This document shows, in pieces, positions 8,148-16,746 of a stretch of DNA of 64,000 nucleotides (positions are counted from its first letter, which is position 1; every line of letters begins with the position of its first letter). The notes beneath the pieces are model-generated. The model saw nothing but the letters and a program-made list of their open reading frames with translations, was not told where the DNA came from and did no database searches. Both the position numbers and the translations under genes were made by a program. Origin of the DNA: Saccharopolyspora hirsuta (GTDB lineage Bacteria > Actinomycetota > Actinomycetes > Mycobacteriales > Pseudonocardiaceae); assembly GCF_008630535.1 (NCBI RefSeq), contig NZ_VWPH01000018.1, positions 62,001-126,000 of the forward strand, written 5' to 3'.

Positions 8148-8176
8148 CTATCCAATATAGGATAGTGCTGCTATCC
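8148..8176. promoter_or_regulatory. MerR operator with three half-sites
   Basis: CTATCC (8148-8153), GGATAG (8160-8165) and CTATCC (8171-8176) make two overlapping dyads with 6- and 5-bp spacers in the gap between doxX and merR. The tighter dyad, GGATAG-TGCTG-CTATCC, is 17 bp long, and lies 17 bp before the merR start. Confidence 0.7.
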
Positions 8177-8193
8177 AGTTCAAGGAGTCGAGC

Positions 8194-8805
8194 GTGCGCA
8201 TCTCGGAGCTCAGCCGCACCAGCGGGGTCGCGGTCGCGACGATCAAGTACTACCTGCGGGAAGGACTGCTCCACGAAGGCCAGCTGACCTCGGCGACCCA
8301 GGCGCAGTACGACGAGAGCCACGTGGCGCGGCTCCGGCTGGTGCGCGCGCTCATCGGCGTCGGCGGCCTCAGCGTCGCGGCCACCCGAGAAGTGCTGGAC
8401 CAGCTGGACAACCCGCCGGAATCCACGCACGACCTGCTCGGTGCCGCGCACCGCTCGCTGGGCCCGGCGGTCGACGAGGAAGTGGACACGCGTGCTGCCG
8501 AGTCGGTGCTCGAACGCCTCGGCTGGCGGGTGCAGGGCGCCGACCGGCAGGCCGTCCGGCAGCTCGCCGCCGCGCTGGCCGCCCTCGAAGCAGCGGACTT
8601 CCCGCTGCCCGAGGACGACGTGATCTCCTACGCGCACGCGATGCGCGAGATCGCCGAGCGCGAAGTCGCCGGTGTCCCGGTGGAATCGACGGAGGCGGCC
8701 GTGCGCTACATGGTGCTGGGCACCGTGCTGGTCGAGCCGCTGCTGCTCGCGCTGCGGCGGCTCGCGCAGGTCGACGCCTCCGCGCGTCGCTACGGGACCA
8801 GGTAG
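8194..8805 (+). CDS. MerR family transcriptional regulator
   Basis: 203 aa, GTG start with CAAGGAG seven bases upstream. The N-terminal MerR winged HTH is unmistakable: [25 protein letters not shown], then [26 protein letters not shown]. The long C-terminal region (residues about 75-203) is alpha-helical and lacks a cysteine cluster for metals, so it is more like the organic-ligand or polyketide-gene-linked MerR proteins of actinobacteria. It probably acts on the divergent doxX gene and on itself through the half-sites at 8148-8176. The tail overlaps the 3' end of the convergent hydro-lyase gene by 16 bp. Confidence 0.9.
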   Translation: MRISELSRTSGVAVATIKYYLREGLLHEGQLTSATQAQYDESHVARLRLVRALIGVGGLSVAATREVLDQLDNPPESTHDLLGAAHRSLGPAVDEEVDTRAAESVLERLGWRVQGADRQAVRQLAAALAALEAADFPLPEDDVISYAHAMREIAEREVAGVPVESTEAAVRYMVLGTVLVEPLLLALRRLAQVDASARRYGTR

Positions 8806-9572
8806 CGGCTGTCGCGGGAGTCGGTGATGGCCATGTGGCCCGGCGCGTGGCCGATGGCGAACGGCGGCTTGGACTGCATCACCGCTGCCTGCGGCGTCAC
8901 CCCGCACGCCCAGAACACCGGGATCTCACCCGGGCGGATCTCCACCGCGTCACCGAAGTCCGGCCGGTCGACGTCGGCGATGCCCAGCGCTTCCGGAGCT
9001 CCGACGTGCACCGGGGCGCCGTGCACGGACGGGTAGCGGGAGGTGACCCGGACGGCGGTGGGGACGAGCTCGGCCGGGACCGGGCGCATCGACACCACCA
9101 GCGGCCCGGACAGCCGACCGGCCGGGCGGCACTCCCGGTTCGTCCGGTACATCGGCACGTTGCTGCCCGCCTCGATGTGCCGCACCGGGACCTCGGCCTC
9201 CAGCAGCGCGGCCTCGAAGGTGAAGCTGCAGCCGACCAGGAACGACACCAGGTCGTCCCGCCACAGGTCGGTGACCTCGGTCCGCTCCTCGACCAGCTCG
9301 CCGTCCCGGTAGACGGTGTAGGCGGGCAGGTCGGTGCGCAGGTCGCCCGCGAAGATCCCGGCGCTGGTCCCGCCGGGCTCGGTCACGTCCAGCACCGGGC
9401 AGGAGCGCGGGTTGCGCTGCGCGAAGAGCAGGAAGTCGTAGGCGAACTCGCGCGGCAGGGAGATCAGGTTGGCCTGCGTCCACCCGGCGCTGTAGCCCGA
9501 GGTGGGCACGCGCAGCCCGGCCCGGAACGCGGCGCGGGCCTGCTCCGGGGACATCTCCTGCGGATCGGTCAT
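8790..9572 (-). CDS. YcsI-like putative hydro-lyase (DUF1445)
   Basis: 260 aa from ATG 9572. Signature stretches of the family are all present: [78 protein letters not shown] and [12 protein letters not shown]. The family is annotated as a putative hydro-lyase; a homologous domain forms part of mammalian D-glutamate cyclase. In Bacillus subtilis the orthologue ycsI sits in the ycsFGI-kipIAR operon, and the order here repeats that neighbourhood. Role inferred: formation or handling of 5-oxoproline or D-glutamate. It is separated from pxpC by a hairpin at 9594-9635. Confidence 0.85.
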   Translation of the reverse strand: MTDPQEMSPEQARAAFRAGLRVPTSGYSAGWTQANLISLPREFAYDFLLFAQRNPRSCPVLDVTEPGGTSAGIFAGDLRTDLPAYTVYRDGELVEERTEVTDLWRDDLVSFLVGCSFTFEAALLEAEVPVRHIEAGSNVPMYRTNRECRPAGRLSGPLVVSMRPVPAELVPTAVRVTSRYPSVHGAPVHVGAPEALGIADVDRPDFGDAVEIRPGEIPVFWACGVTPQAAVMQSKPPFAIGHAPGHMAITDSRDSRYLVP

Positions 9573-9593
9573 GGCAGAACTCCTCATCATCGT

Positions 9594-9635
9594 CGTGAGT
9601 GCGAAAACCGGCTGGAACCGGCTTTTGCACTCACG
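9594..9635. terminator. intercistronic hairpin, GTGAG/CTCAC type
   Basis: CGTGAGTGC pairs with GCACTCACG; inside, AAAACCGG pairs with CCGGcTTTT after single-base bulges, leaving a 6-nt loop. It lies between pxpC and the ycsI-like gene, so it may attenuate transcription into the last gene of the operon. It resembles hairpins at 16700 and 37011. Confidence 0.7.
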
Positions 9636-9640
9636 ATCCC

Positions 9641-10498
9641 TCAGCCCTTGCGGCGGAAGCGGATTCGCTGGCCGGGGCGGGCTTGGGCCGCCTTGTCCAG
9701 GTCTGCGGCGACCACCACGGCGATCACCGGGTAGCCGCCGGTCACCGGGTGGTCGGCGAGGAACAGCGTCGGCCGCGCCGACGGCGGGACCTGCAGGGCC
9801 CCGGCGACCATGCCCTCGCTGGGCAGCTCGTCGGTGCGGCAGCGCTCCAGCGCCGGTCCGGACAACCGCATGCCGACCCGGTTGCTGTCCGCAGTGACCT
9901 CGTAGGAGCTGCTGACCAGCGCGGTCAGCGCGTCCTCGGTGAACCAGTCGTGCCGCGGCCCGAACGTCACGCGCAGCGTGATCTCGTCGGCCTCGCACGC
10001 CGCCACCGGCGCCAGGTCCACCTGCGGGAACCGCTGCGGCGGCGGCCCCACCGGCAGCACCGAGCCCGGCGCCAGCGGGTCCGGCCCCAGCCCGGCGAGC
10101 ACGTCGGTCGCCCGCGAACCCAGCACCGGTTCCACGGCGATACCGCCGCGCACCGCGAGGTAGCTGCGCAGGCCCCGGTCGGGCATGCCCAGCCGCACGA
10201 CCGCGCCCGCCGGGATCCGCAGCACCGAGTTCACCGCGGCGGCACGACCGTCCACAGTGATCGGACAGGGCGCCCCGGTCACCGCTGCGGTCAGGTCCCG
10301 GGTGGCGCGCACCGCGAGCCCGCCGAAGGTGACCTCGATCGCCGCCGCGCACTCGTCGTTGCCCACCAACCGGTTTGCCAACCGGAACGCACCGCCGTCC
10401 GCCGCGCCCGAGGGACCGACGCCGATCCCCGCCAGCCCCGGCCGCCCCAGGTCCTGGACGGTCGAGAGCGGCCCGGTGGCCAGCACCTCCAAGCTCAT
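9641..10498 (-). CDS. pxpC: 5-oxoprolinase subunit C (biotin-dependent carboxyltransferase-like, KipA)
   Basis: 285 aa from ATG 10498, overlapping the pxpB stop in an ATGA, so translation is coupled. The start [21 protein letters not shown], then [23 protein letters not shown] and later [27 protein letters not shown] and GGYPVIAVV are the family blocks. PxpC, with PxpB and PxpA, makes the ATP-dependent prokaryotic 5-oxoprolinase that opens 5-oxo-L-proline to glutamate. Cytoplasmic. Fourth gene of the operon. Confidence 0.93.
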   Translation of the reverse strand: MSLEVLATGPLSTVQDLGRPGLAGIGVGPSGAADGGAFRLANRLVGNDECAAAIEVTFGGLAVRATRDLTAAVTGAPCPITVDGRAAAVNSVLRIPAGAVVRLGMPDRGLRSYLAVRGGIAVEPVLGSRATDVLAGLGPDPLAPGSVLPVGPPPQRFPQVDLAPVAACEADEITLRVTFGPRHDWFTEDALTALVSSSYEVTADSNRVGMRLSGPALERCRTDELPSEGMVAGALQVPPSARPTLFLADHPVTGGYPVIAVVVAADLDKAAQARPGQRIRFRRKG

Positions 10499-11106
10499 CG
10501 GACCTCCTGGAAACTCACCCGCACGCCCGGCCGCAGCAGCGCGGGCGGATCCCGGTCCACCCGCCAGATCTCCAGGTCGGTGCGCCCGATCAGCTGCCAG
10601 CCGCCGGGGGATTCGCGCGGGTAGATGCCGCTGAACGCCCCGGCGAGCCCGACCGACCCGGGCGGCACCCTGGTCCGCGACTCGGCCCGGCGCGGTACCG
10701 CGAGCTCCGGCGGACCTCCGGCGAGGTAGCCGAATCCCGGTGCGAAGCCGCCGAAGGCGACCGTCCACTCAGCACTGGTGTGCCGGTGCACCACCTCCCG
10801 CTCGGAGAGCCCGGTCAGCTTCGCCACCTCCGCGAGGTCCGCACCGTCGTAGACGACCGGCACCTCCACCAGGGCTCCGTCGCCGTCGGCGGTTCGGCGC
10901 GGCTCGACCTCGCGCACCGCGGCCTCGATCGCCGCGGCGTTGGCGCGCTTGGGATCCAGGTGCAGCAGCAACGTCCGCGCTGCCGGGACCAGGTCCGTGA
11001 CCCCCTCGGGCGGCGCCTCGGCCAGCGCGGTGTAAAGCGCCTGCACGGCTTCGAGGTCGGCCAGTTCGACGAGCAGGCCCGAGTCAGCGCACCGCAGGAA
11101 CCGCAT
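10495..11106 (-). CDS. pxpB: 5-oxoprolinase subunit B (allophanate hydrolase subunit 1-like, KipI)
   Basis: 203 aa from ATG 11106, whose first base is shared with the pxpA stop (TGATG). Family blocks: [46 protein letters not shown], then [22 protein letters not shown] and IGRTDLEIW near the C-terminus. PxpB is the cyclophilin-like partner of PxpC in the 5-oxoprolinase complex; in Bacillus its homologue KipI also inhibits the sporulation kinase KinA. No such kinase role is suggested here. Confidence 0.93.
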   Translation of the reverse strand: MRFLRCADSGLLVELADLEAVQALYTALAEAPPEGVTDLVPAARTLLLHLDPKRANAAAIEAAVREVEPRRTADGDGALVEVPVVYDGADLAEVAKLTGLSEREVVHRHTSAEWTVAFGGFAPGFGYLAGGPPELAVPRRAESRTRVPPGSVGLAGAFSGIYPRESPGGWQLIGRTDLEIWRVDRDPPALLRPGVRVSFQEVR

Positions 11107-11867
11107 CACAGCCCTCGCGCCGCGAACGGCTTCAGCTGAACACCACCGGCGACCAGGTGGTCCCGCACGGATCCGGCGATGGCCACCGCGCCGGGGCTGT
11201 CCCCGTGCACGCAGATCGAGTCCGCCTCGACGCGGATCTGCGAACCGTCGACGGCCTCGATCGGCTCCCCGGCCGCCAGCCGCAGGCAGCGCTCCGCGAT
11301 CAGCTCGGGGTCGTGCAGCACCGCACCGGGCTCGCGCCGCGACACCAGCGTGCCCTCCGGGGTGTAGGCGCGGTCGGCGAAGGCCTCGCGGAACACCCGC
11401 AGCCCCGCCCGCTCGGCCTGCTCCAGCCACTGCGAGCCGGGCAGCCCGAGCACCGCCAGCGACGGGTCGTAGGCGCGCACCGCCTCGACCACGGCGGCGG
11501 CCTGGTCGGCGTGGTGCACGATCGCGTTGTAGAGCGCGCCGTGCGGCTTGACGTAGGCGACCTCGGTCCCGGCGATGCGGGCGAACCCGGCCAGCGCGCC
11601 GATCTGGTAGATCACGTCGTTGGTCAGCTCGCGCGGCGGCACGTCGATGAACCGGCGGCCGAACCCGGCCAGGTCGCGGTAGCTCACCTGCGCGCCGACC
11701 ACCACGCCCCGCTTGGCGGCCTGCTCGACCGCGTCGCGGATCACCGTGGCATCCCCGGCGTGGTAACCGCAGGCGACGTTCGCGCTGGTCACGATTTGCA
11801 GCAGCGCCTCGTCGTCGCTGAGCTCCCAGCGCCCGAAGCCTTCCGCGAGGTCCGAGTTGAGGTCCAT
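11106..11867 (-). CDS. pxpA: 5-oxoprolinase subunit A (LamB/YcsF family)
   Basis: 253 aa from ATG 11867, chosen because it gives the canonical [14 protein letters not shown] start and has GAGGTG upstream; a GTG six bases earlier is also possible. Conserved blocks: [58 protein letters not shown] and [11 protein letters not shown]. PxpA is the TIM-barrel-like subunit of the ATP-dependent 5-oxoprolinase. The NRAMP-like gene ends a few bases upstream, so transporter and enzyme are co-transcribed. Confidence 0.93.
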   Translation of the reverse strand: MDLNSDLAEGFGRWELSDDEALLQIVTSANVACGYHAGDATVIRDAVEQAAKRGVVVGAQVSYRDLAGFGRRFIDVPPRELTNDVIYQIGALAGFARIAGTEVAYVKPHGALYNAIVHHADQAAAVVEAVRAYDPSLAVLGLPGSQWLEQAERAGLRVFREAFADRAYTPEGTLVSRREPGAVLHDPELIAERCLRLAAGEPIEAVDGSQIRVEADSICVHGDSPGAVAIAGSVRDHLVAGGVQLKPFAARGL

Positions 11868-11874
11868 GCCCACC

Positions 11875-13095
11875 TCACTTCCACAGCGCGGCGATGCCGC
11901 CGAGCGAGTTGACTCCCAGGTACACGGTCAGCAGCCAGGCGACCACACCCACGATCAGCAACCACCGCGGGTAGCGGTATCCCCCGAGCAGGTCGCGGCG
12001 CTTGGCGGCGACGAACATCAGCACGCCGAAGCCGACCGGCAGGATCAGCCCGTTGAGCGCCCCCGCCAGCACCAGCAGCGTCGTCGGGGCCTTGTCGAGC
12101 AGCAGGAACACCGCGGCGGAGATCCCCACGAAGGCCACCACGAGCCAGTTGCGGGCGCGCGCCAGCTTCGGCGAGAAGGTCACCAGGAACGACACCGAGG
12201 TGTAGGCGGCGCCGACGACCGAGGTGATGCTGGCCGCCCAGAGGATCATGCCGAACAGCCGCATGCCGATCTCGCCGGTGGCGTGCTGGAACGCCTCGGC
12301 GGTCGGGTTGGCCGAGGTCAGCGCCACGCCACCGGCCACCACGCCGAGCACCGCGAGGAACAGCACCAGCCGCATCAGGCCGGTCACCAGCAGCGAGACC
12401 ACCGAGCTGCGGCTGACGTCGACGACGCGCTCCGGGCCGGTCACCCCGGCGTCGACCAGGCGGTGCGCCCCGGCGTAGGTGATGTAGCCGCCGACGGTGC
12501 CGCCGATGAGCGTGGTGATGGCCAGGAAGTCGACCTCGCTGGGCCACACCGCCTGCACCAGCGCCTGCCCGACCGGCGGGGCGGAGGAGAACGCGACGAA
12601 CGCGGTCAGCAGGATCATCACCACGCCGAGCACCACGACGATGCGGTCCATCGCCACCCCGGCCTTCTTGCTCAGGAAGATGCCGATGGCGATGACCGCG
12701 GACAGCGTGCCGCCGATCTTGGCGTCCAGGCCGACCATCGCGTCCAGGCCGAGCGAGGTGCCCGCGATGTTGCCGACGTTGAACACCAGCCCGCCGAAGA
12801 CGACCAGCGCGGCCATCACGTAGCCGAGGCCGGGGACCACCTTGTTGCCCAGGTCCTGCGCCCGCATGCCGGAGACGCCGATGACCCGCCAGACGTTCAG
12901 CTGCACGGCGATGTCGACCACGATCGACACCAGGATCGCGAAGGCGAACGCGGCGCCGAGCTGGATGGTGAACTCGGTGGTCTGGGTGATGAAGCCGGGC
13001 CCGATCGCGCTGGTGGCCATCAGGAACACCGCGCCGAGCAGCGTGCTCCGCTTGGCGGCCGAGGATCCCTTCTCGGCCGTGGTCGGTTCAGCCAT
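11875..13095 (-). CDS. NRAMP-family-related transporter of the oxoprolinase operon (YcsG-like)
   Basis: 406 aa with about 11 hydrophobic helices. The first helix reads [16 protein letters not shown]: the metal-binding DPGN motif of true NRAMP Mn2+/Fe2+ transporters is replaced by GPGF. The sixth-helix region ([20 protein letters not shown]) lacks the MPH motif. Bacillus YcsG, linked to the same pxp/kip genes, is a member of this divergent group. The loss of both metal-ligand motifs and the operon context suggest an organic or different substrate, possibly 5-oxoproline, but that is inference. First gene of the operon, divergent from a GntR regulator. Confidence 0.88.
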   Translation of the reverse strand: MAEPTTAEKGSSAAKRSTLLGAVFLMATSAIGPGFITQTTEFTIQLGAAFAFAILVSIVVDIAVQLNVWRVIGVSGMRAQDLGNKVVPGLGYVMAALVVFGGLVFNVGNIAGTSLGLDAMVGLDAKIGGTLSAVIAIGIFLSKKAGVAMDRIVVVLGVVMILLTAFVAFSSAPPVGQALVQAVWPSEVDFLAITTLIGGTVGGYITYAGAHRLVDAGVTGPERVVDVSRSSVVSLLVTGLMRLVLFLAVLGVVAGGVALTSANPTAEAFQHATGEIGMRLFGMILWAASITSVVGAAYTSVSFLVTFSPKLARARNWLVVAFVGISAAVFLLLDKAPTTLLVLAGALNGLILPVGFGVLMFVAAKRRDLLGGYRYPRWLLIVGVVAWLLTVYLGVNSLGGIAALWK

Positions 13096-13187
13096 GGCAC
13101 TCCGATCAGCTGGGCACCGACCGGAGGCCGGTGAGGGGAACGTCGACTTGGGGCCGCACTAGCAGGCGGTTCGGGTCAACATAGAGA

Positions 13188-13200
13188 ATTGTTGAACAAT
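13188..13200. promoter_or_regulatory. GntR (FadR-type) operator
   Basis: ATTGTTGAACAAT is a perfect 13-bp dyad matching the TnGTnnnACnA consensus of FadR-subfamily GntR regulators. It lies between the divergent transporter operon and the gntR gene and would overlap the longest possible gntR reading frame, arguing for the downstream TTG start. Confidence 0.75.
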
Positions 13201-13266
13201 CCTGCAATACCCCGCGTGGAACTTTCTCGTTACACTCGAGATCAACTGCGAGCGTGGGGAGCTGGA

Positions 13267-13965
13267 TTGACCGCGGACCCGTGGGCGGACCTCCTGGCGG
13301 CCGACCGGTCGCTGCTCGACCGCACGAGCACGGCCGAACGGGTCGCCGACCTGCTGCGCCAGCGGGTCATCGACGGGGCGCTGGCGCCGGGCACCCGGCT
13401 GTCCGAGGAGAGCGCGGGCCGCGCGCTGGCCGTGTCGCGCAACACGCTCCGCGAGGCGTTCCGGCTGCTGGTGCACGAGCGGCTGCTGGTGCACGAGTTC
13501 CACCGCGGGGTGTTCGTCCGGGTGCTCAGCGACGAGGACGTCATCGACCTCTACCGGATCCGCCGGTTGCTGGAGATCAGCGCGGTGCGCCGGGCCGGTC
13601 GCGCCCCGGCGGAGCTGGTCGCGGCGGTGGACCAGGCCGTCACCGAGGGCGAGCGCGCGGCGGTGGACGAGCGCTGGTGGGACGTGGGGACCGCGAACAT
13701 GCGCTTCCACGAGGCTCTGGCGGCGCTGGCCGAGAGCCCGCGGGTGAACGAGACGATGCGGCGGCTGCTCGCCGAGCTGCGGCTGGCGTTCCACCGGATG
13801 TCCCGGCCGCGCGAGCTCCACGAGCCCTACCTGAAGCCGCACCGGGAGATCTCGGACCTGATCAGCGCCGGTCGGGTGCAGGACGCGGCCGACCGCCTGG
13901 AGGGCTACTTCGACGCCGCCGAGGCCCAGCTCGTCGCCGCCTACCGCAGCTACACGCCGGAGTGA
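13267..13965 (+). CDS. GntR family regulator (FadR/FCD type)
   Basis: 232 aa from TTG 13267, with GGGGAG five bases upstream; an in-frame start at 13189 would lie inside the operator. N-terminal winged HTH: TAERVADLLRQRVIDGALAPG, then LSEESAGRALAVSRNTLREA and LLVHEFHRGVFVRVLS. The C-terminal FCD domain has DLYRIRRLLEISAVRRAG and the metal/ligand histidines in NMRFHEALAAL and LKPHREISDLI. It takes the place of the IclR-type KipR of Bacillus as the local regulator of the 5-oxoprolinase operon, probably repressing it through 13188-13200. Confidence 0.9.
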   Translation: MTADPWADLLAADRSLLDRTSTAERVADLLRQRVIDGALAPGTRLSEESAGRALAVSRNTLREAFRLLVHERLLVHEFHRGVFVRVLSDEDVIDLYRIRRLLEISAVRRAGRAPAELVAAVDQAVTEGERAAVDERWWDVGTANMRFHEALAALAESPRVNETMRRLLAELRLAFHRMSRPRELHEPYLKPHREISDLISAGRVQDAADRLEGYFDAAEAQLVAAYRSYTPE

Positions 13966-14002
13966 TCCCGGCCGTCGGCGGCGAGGGCTAGGATCGCCGC
14001 GC

Positions 14003-14704
14003 GTGAGAGTTCCGCTGCATGCCGTCCTCGAAGGTCACCAGTACCTCCGCGAAGCCATCTCCACCCTGACCGACGAGCAGGTCGCCGCGCCGTCGCTGCT
14101 CCCCGGCTGGACCCGCGGGCACGTGCTCGCCCACCTGACGGACAACGCGCGGGCTTTCGCCCGGGTCTCCGCGCACGCGCTGCGCGGTGAGCTCGTCGAC
14201 GCCTACGACGGCGGGCAGGCGGAGCGCGACGCGATCATCGAAGGGCTCGCCGGGGACAGCGCTGAGGAGCACCGGGCCCGGCTCGCCCGGCACAGCGCGG
14301 CGCTGGAGGCGGTCTGGTCGCAGGCGGCCGAATCGGACTGGGACCGCCCGGTGCGGTTCCGCAACGGCGACCTCGCCGGGATCGTGCGGATGCGCTGGCG
14401 GGAGGTCTGGATCCACCTGGTGGACCTGGACGTCGGCGTCGGCCCCGAGCGGTGGAGCGCGGAGTTCTCCGGCCACGCCATCGAATTCCTGCTCCCGCGC
14501 CTGCCCGAGGGGTTCGTGCTCCGGGAGACCGACGGTGACCGCACCTGGTCGACCGGCGCCGCTGAGATCAGCGGCCGGGCCCACGACCTCGCGGCCTGGC
14601 TGGCGGGCCGGACCCCGCAGCGCACGCCGGACGGCCCGCTCCCGGAACTGGGCCCGTGGCCGCCGCACCCGGAACCGATCCCGGCCCAGCGCCGCACCGG
14701 CTGA
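14003..14704 (+). CDS. mycothiol-dependent maleylpyruvate isomerase family protein (DinB fold)
   Basis: 233 aa. MDMPI N-terminal domain: LLPGWTRGHVLAHLTDNARAF carries the first metal histidine region, and RWREVWIHLVDLDVG the second; the C-terminal part (HDLAAWLAGRTP) fits the small accessory domain. Members use mycothiol as cofactor for isomerisation or thiol transfer. The convergent neighbour is mshB, a mycothiol biosynthesis gene. TAGGAT at 13989-13994 ends eight bases before the GTG, so the transcript is probably leaderless. Confidence 0.9.
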   Translation: MRVPLHAVLEGHQYLREAISTLTDEQVAAPSLLPGWTRGHVLAHLTDNARAFARVSAHALRGELVDAYDGGQAERDAIIEGLAGDSAEEHRARLARHSAALEAVWSQAAESDWDRPVRFRNGDLAGIVRMRWREVWIHLVDLDVGVGPERWSAEFSGHAIEFLLPRLPEGFVLRETDGDRTWSTGAAEISGRAHDLAAWLAGRTPQRTPDGPLPELGPWPPHPEPIPAQRRTG

Positions 14705-14728
14705 GCCGGGCCGCTGCCCGGCGCTGGA

Positions 14729-14752
14729 CCGCAGTTTCAACTGAGACTGCGG
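14729..14752. repeat. 24-bp palindrome, TTTCAAcTGAgA variant
   Basis: CCGCAGTTTCA and TGAgACTGCGG arms with one mismatch, around an AC centre. Located between the convergent isomerase and mshB genes. Confidence 0.85.
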
Positions 14753-14798
14753 TTTCCACGGCGCGGGACCACCGCGCCGGTCGGGTCGCCTCCGGCGA

Positions 14799-15641
14799 TC
14801 AGCCGAGGCCTGCGAAGAGGTCCGGTTCCCAGTTGTTCGGGCCGGTTCCGGGGCCTCGGTCGCCCCGGACCAGGAGGTAGTGCTCCAGGGCGAACTCCGG
14901 GCGCAGGACCATGTTCGCGAAGAACTCGCCGTCGTCGAGGTTGACCTGGCTCCGGTAGTGGCGCAGCGCCGCGATCTTGGCCTGGTGGAAGTCGCGGCCG
15001 TCGACCATCGCGGTCAGCTCCTCGTCCGGCACCGTGTACGGCTCGAAGCCCTCCACGCCCGCTTCCTCGACCTGCTTGAGGATCGAGCGCGGCAGCGTCG
15101 TCCAGTACACCTTCGGCACCTGCCACGCCTCGCCGAGCTCCGGGGCGTAGTCCGGGTCGGCGGCCGGGTCTAGGGAGGTCATGACGGCGCGGTGCGCGGC
15201 GATGTGGTCCGGGTGCCCGTACCCGCCGTGCTCGTCGTAGGTCACCACCACGTGCGGGCGCTCCGCGCGCAGGATCTCCACCATGGCCCGGGTGACCTCG
15301 GCCGGGTCGGCCGCGGCGAACGCGCCCGGCGCGGTGTTGCCGTCCGCACCGGCCATCCCGCTGTCCCGGAAGCGGCCCGGGCCGCCCAGCCAGTGGTGCC
15401 GGACCTCGCCGAACTCGGCCAGCGCAGCGCGGATCTCGCCGCGCCGGTGCTCGCCGAGCGCCTCCGGGTCCCCGCGCAGGTGCGCGAGATCGTCGGCGAC
15501 GACCTCGCCGAGCTCACCGCTGGTGCAGGTGACCAGCGCGACCGCGGCCCCCTCCGCGCAGTAGCGGGCCATCGTGGCGCCGGTGGCGGTCGCCTCGTCA
15601 TCGGGATGGGCGTGCACCAGCAGAAGACGACGATCGTTCAT
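14799..15641 (-). CDS. mshB: N-acetyl-1-D-myo-inositol-2-amino-2-deoxy-alpha-D-glucopyranoside deacetylase
   Basis: 280 aa from ATG 15641. Zinc site motif AHPDDE at residues about 11-16, third ligand in HPDHIAAHRAV, plus YDEHGGYGHPDH and the C-terminal EFALEHYLLVRG. MshB removes the acetyl group from GlcNAc-inositol, the second step of mycothiol synthesis, in the cytoplasm. TAGGCT ends seven bases before the ATG and no Shine-Dalgarno is present, so the mRNA should be leaderless. Close match in length and motifs to actinobacterial MshB. Confidence 0.93.
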   Translation of the reverse strand: MNDRRLLLVHAHPDDEATATGATMARYCAEGAAVALVTCTSGELGEVVADDLAHLRGDPEALGEHRRGEIRAALAEFGEVRHHWLGGPGRFRDSGMAGADGNTAPGAFAAADPAEVTRAMVEILRAERPHVVVTYDEHGGYGHPDHIAAHRAVMTSLDPAADPDYAPELGEAWQVPKVYWTTLPRSILKQVEEAGVEGFEPYTVPDEELTAMVDGRDFHQAKIAALRHYRSQVNLDDGEFFANMVLRPEFALEHYLLVRGDRGPGTGPNNWEPDLFAGLG

Positions 15642-15762
15642 GTCGTCGAGCCTAGTCCCGCCCACCGACAGCGGGCCGGGAAGTTCCGGCAGAGTTCGCC
15701 CTCCGGTCAACCAGAACCGGTCCGGCGCGCGTGAGGATCTCCGAGCAGGAGAAGGAGGCGTT

Positions 15763-16677
15763 GTGTCTGGAATTTCCCGACGAGGTGCGCTCGGCCTGGC
15801 GGGCGCGGCAGCGGTCGCCGGTGCACTCGGCACCGGGCAGGCGTCGGCCGCACCGGCTGGCGAGGCGTTGATCGGTCCCGCCAAGGGCGAGCAGCTGCAC
15901 GTCATGAGCTTCAACATCCGCATGGACTCGAAGGCGGTGCCGCCGAACCCGGACTCGTGGCGCATCCGCCGCCCGATCCTCGCCGAACTGCTCGGCACCG
16001 AGCAGCCCACCGTGCTCGGCGTGCAGGAGGCGCTGTTCACCCAGGTCAAGGAGGTGTTGCAGGACGTCCCGCCGTTCTACGACTGGATCGGGCTGGGCCG
16101 CGAAGGCGGTGGCCGCGGCGAGTTCATGTCGATCTACTACGACACCCGACGGCTGGAGCCGCTGGACTACGACCACTTCTGGCTGTCCGACACCCCGTCG
16201 CTGATCGGCTCCAAGTCCTGGGGCAACGACGTGGTCCGGATGGTCACCTGGGTGCGCTTCCACGACCGCCGCAGCGGCCGCGAGTTCACCCACGTCAACA
16301 CGCACTTCGACCACCGGTCGGAGCCGTCCCGCCAGCGCAGCGCGCAGCTGGTGGGCCAGCGGATCGCCGGGTTCGACGCCGGGCTGCCGGTGGTGCTCAC
16401 CGGTGACTTCAACACCCCCGCGGGCAGCTCGGAGTCCTACCGGATCCTCACCGGCGGCGGCCTGGCCGACACCTGGACGACCGCGGACCGGCAGCTCACG
16501 CCCGCATGGGGCACCTTCGGCGGCTACGAGGAGCCCGTCGAGGGCGAGGACCGGATCGACTGGATCCTGCACAACGACCGCGTCGCGGTGCGCGCAGCGG
16601 CGATCAACACCTTCCGCCGCGACGGCTACTTCCCGTCCGACCACTTCCCGGTCCAGGCCCTGGTCGACCTGGTCTGA
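15763..16677 (+). CDS. Tat-exported endonuclease/exonuclease/phosphatase family hydrolase
   Basis: 304 aa from GTG 15763 with GAAGGAGG upstream. The N-terminus SRRGALGLAGAAAVAG is a twin-arginine signal, cleaved near ASA. Catalytic set of the EEP fold: MSFNIRMD, GVQEALF (Glu), HVNTHFDH (His), GDFNTPAG (Asp-Asn), DRIDWILH, SDHFPVQ (final His). It should cleave phosphodiester bonds with a divalent metal outside the membrane; substrate (nucleic acid, sphingolipid or inositol phosphate) cannot be told. Divergent from mshB. Confidence 0.9.
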   Translation: MSGISRRGALGLAGAAAVAGALGTGQASAAPAGEALIGPAKGEQLHVMSFNIRMDSKAVPPNPDSWRIRRPILAELLGTEQPTVLGVQEALFTQVKEVLQDVPPFYDWIGLGREGGGRGEFMSIYYDTRRLEPLDYDHFWLSDTPSLIGSKSWGNDVVRMVTWVRFHDRRSGREFTHVNTHFDHRSEPSRQRSAQLVGQRIAGFDAGLPVVLTGDFNTPAGSSESYRILTGGGLADTWTTADRQLTPAWGTFGGYEEPVEGEDRIDWILHNDRVAVRAAAINTFRRDGYFPSDHFPVQALVDLV

Positions 16678-16699
16678 GCTTCTCCGCTGATCGAGGCCC

Positions 16700-16739
16700 G
16701 TGAGCACTTCGTGGTGCTACAGCACCAGAAAGTGCTCAC
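16700..16739. terminator. strong hairpin between convergent genes, GTGAG/CTCAC type
   Basis: GTGAGCACTT pairs with AAGTGCTCAC, and GGTGCT with AGCACC inside. It lies 23 bp after the hydrolase stop and 7 bp before the convergent DUF3048 stop. No U-tract; a bidirectional terminator is likely. Confidence 0.8.
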
Positions 16740-16746
16740 GGTCCCG

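Noticed and set aside
13189-13266. GntR start at 13189
   Set aside because: It would place coding sequence over the perfect operator at 13188-13200; TTG 13267 has GGGGAG at the right distance.
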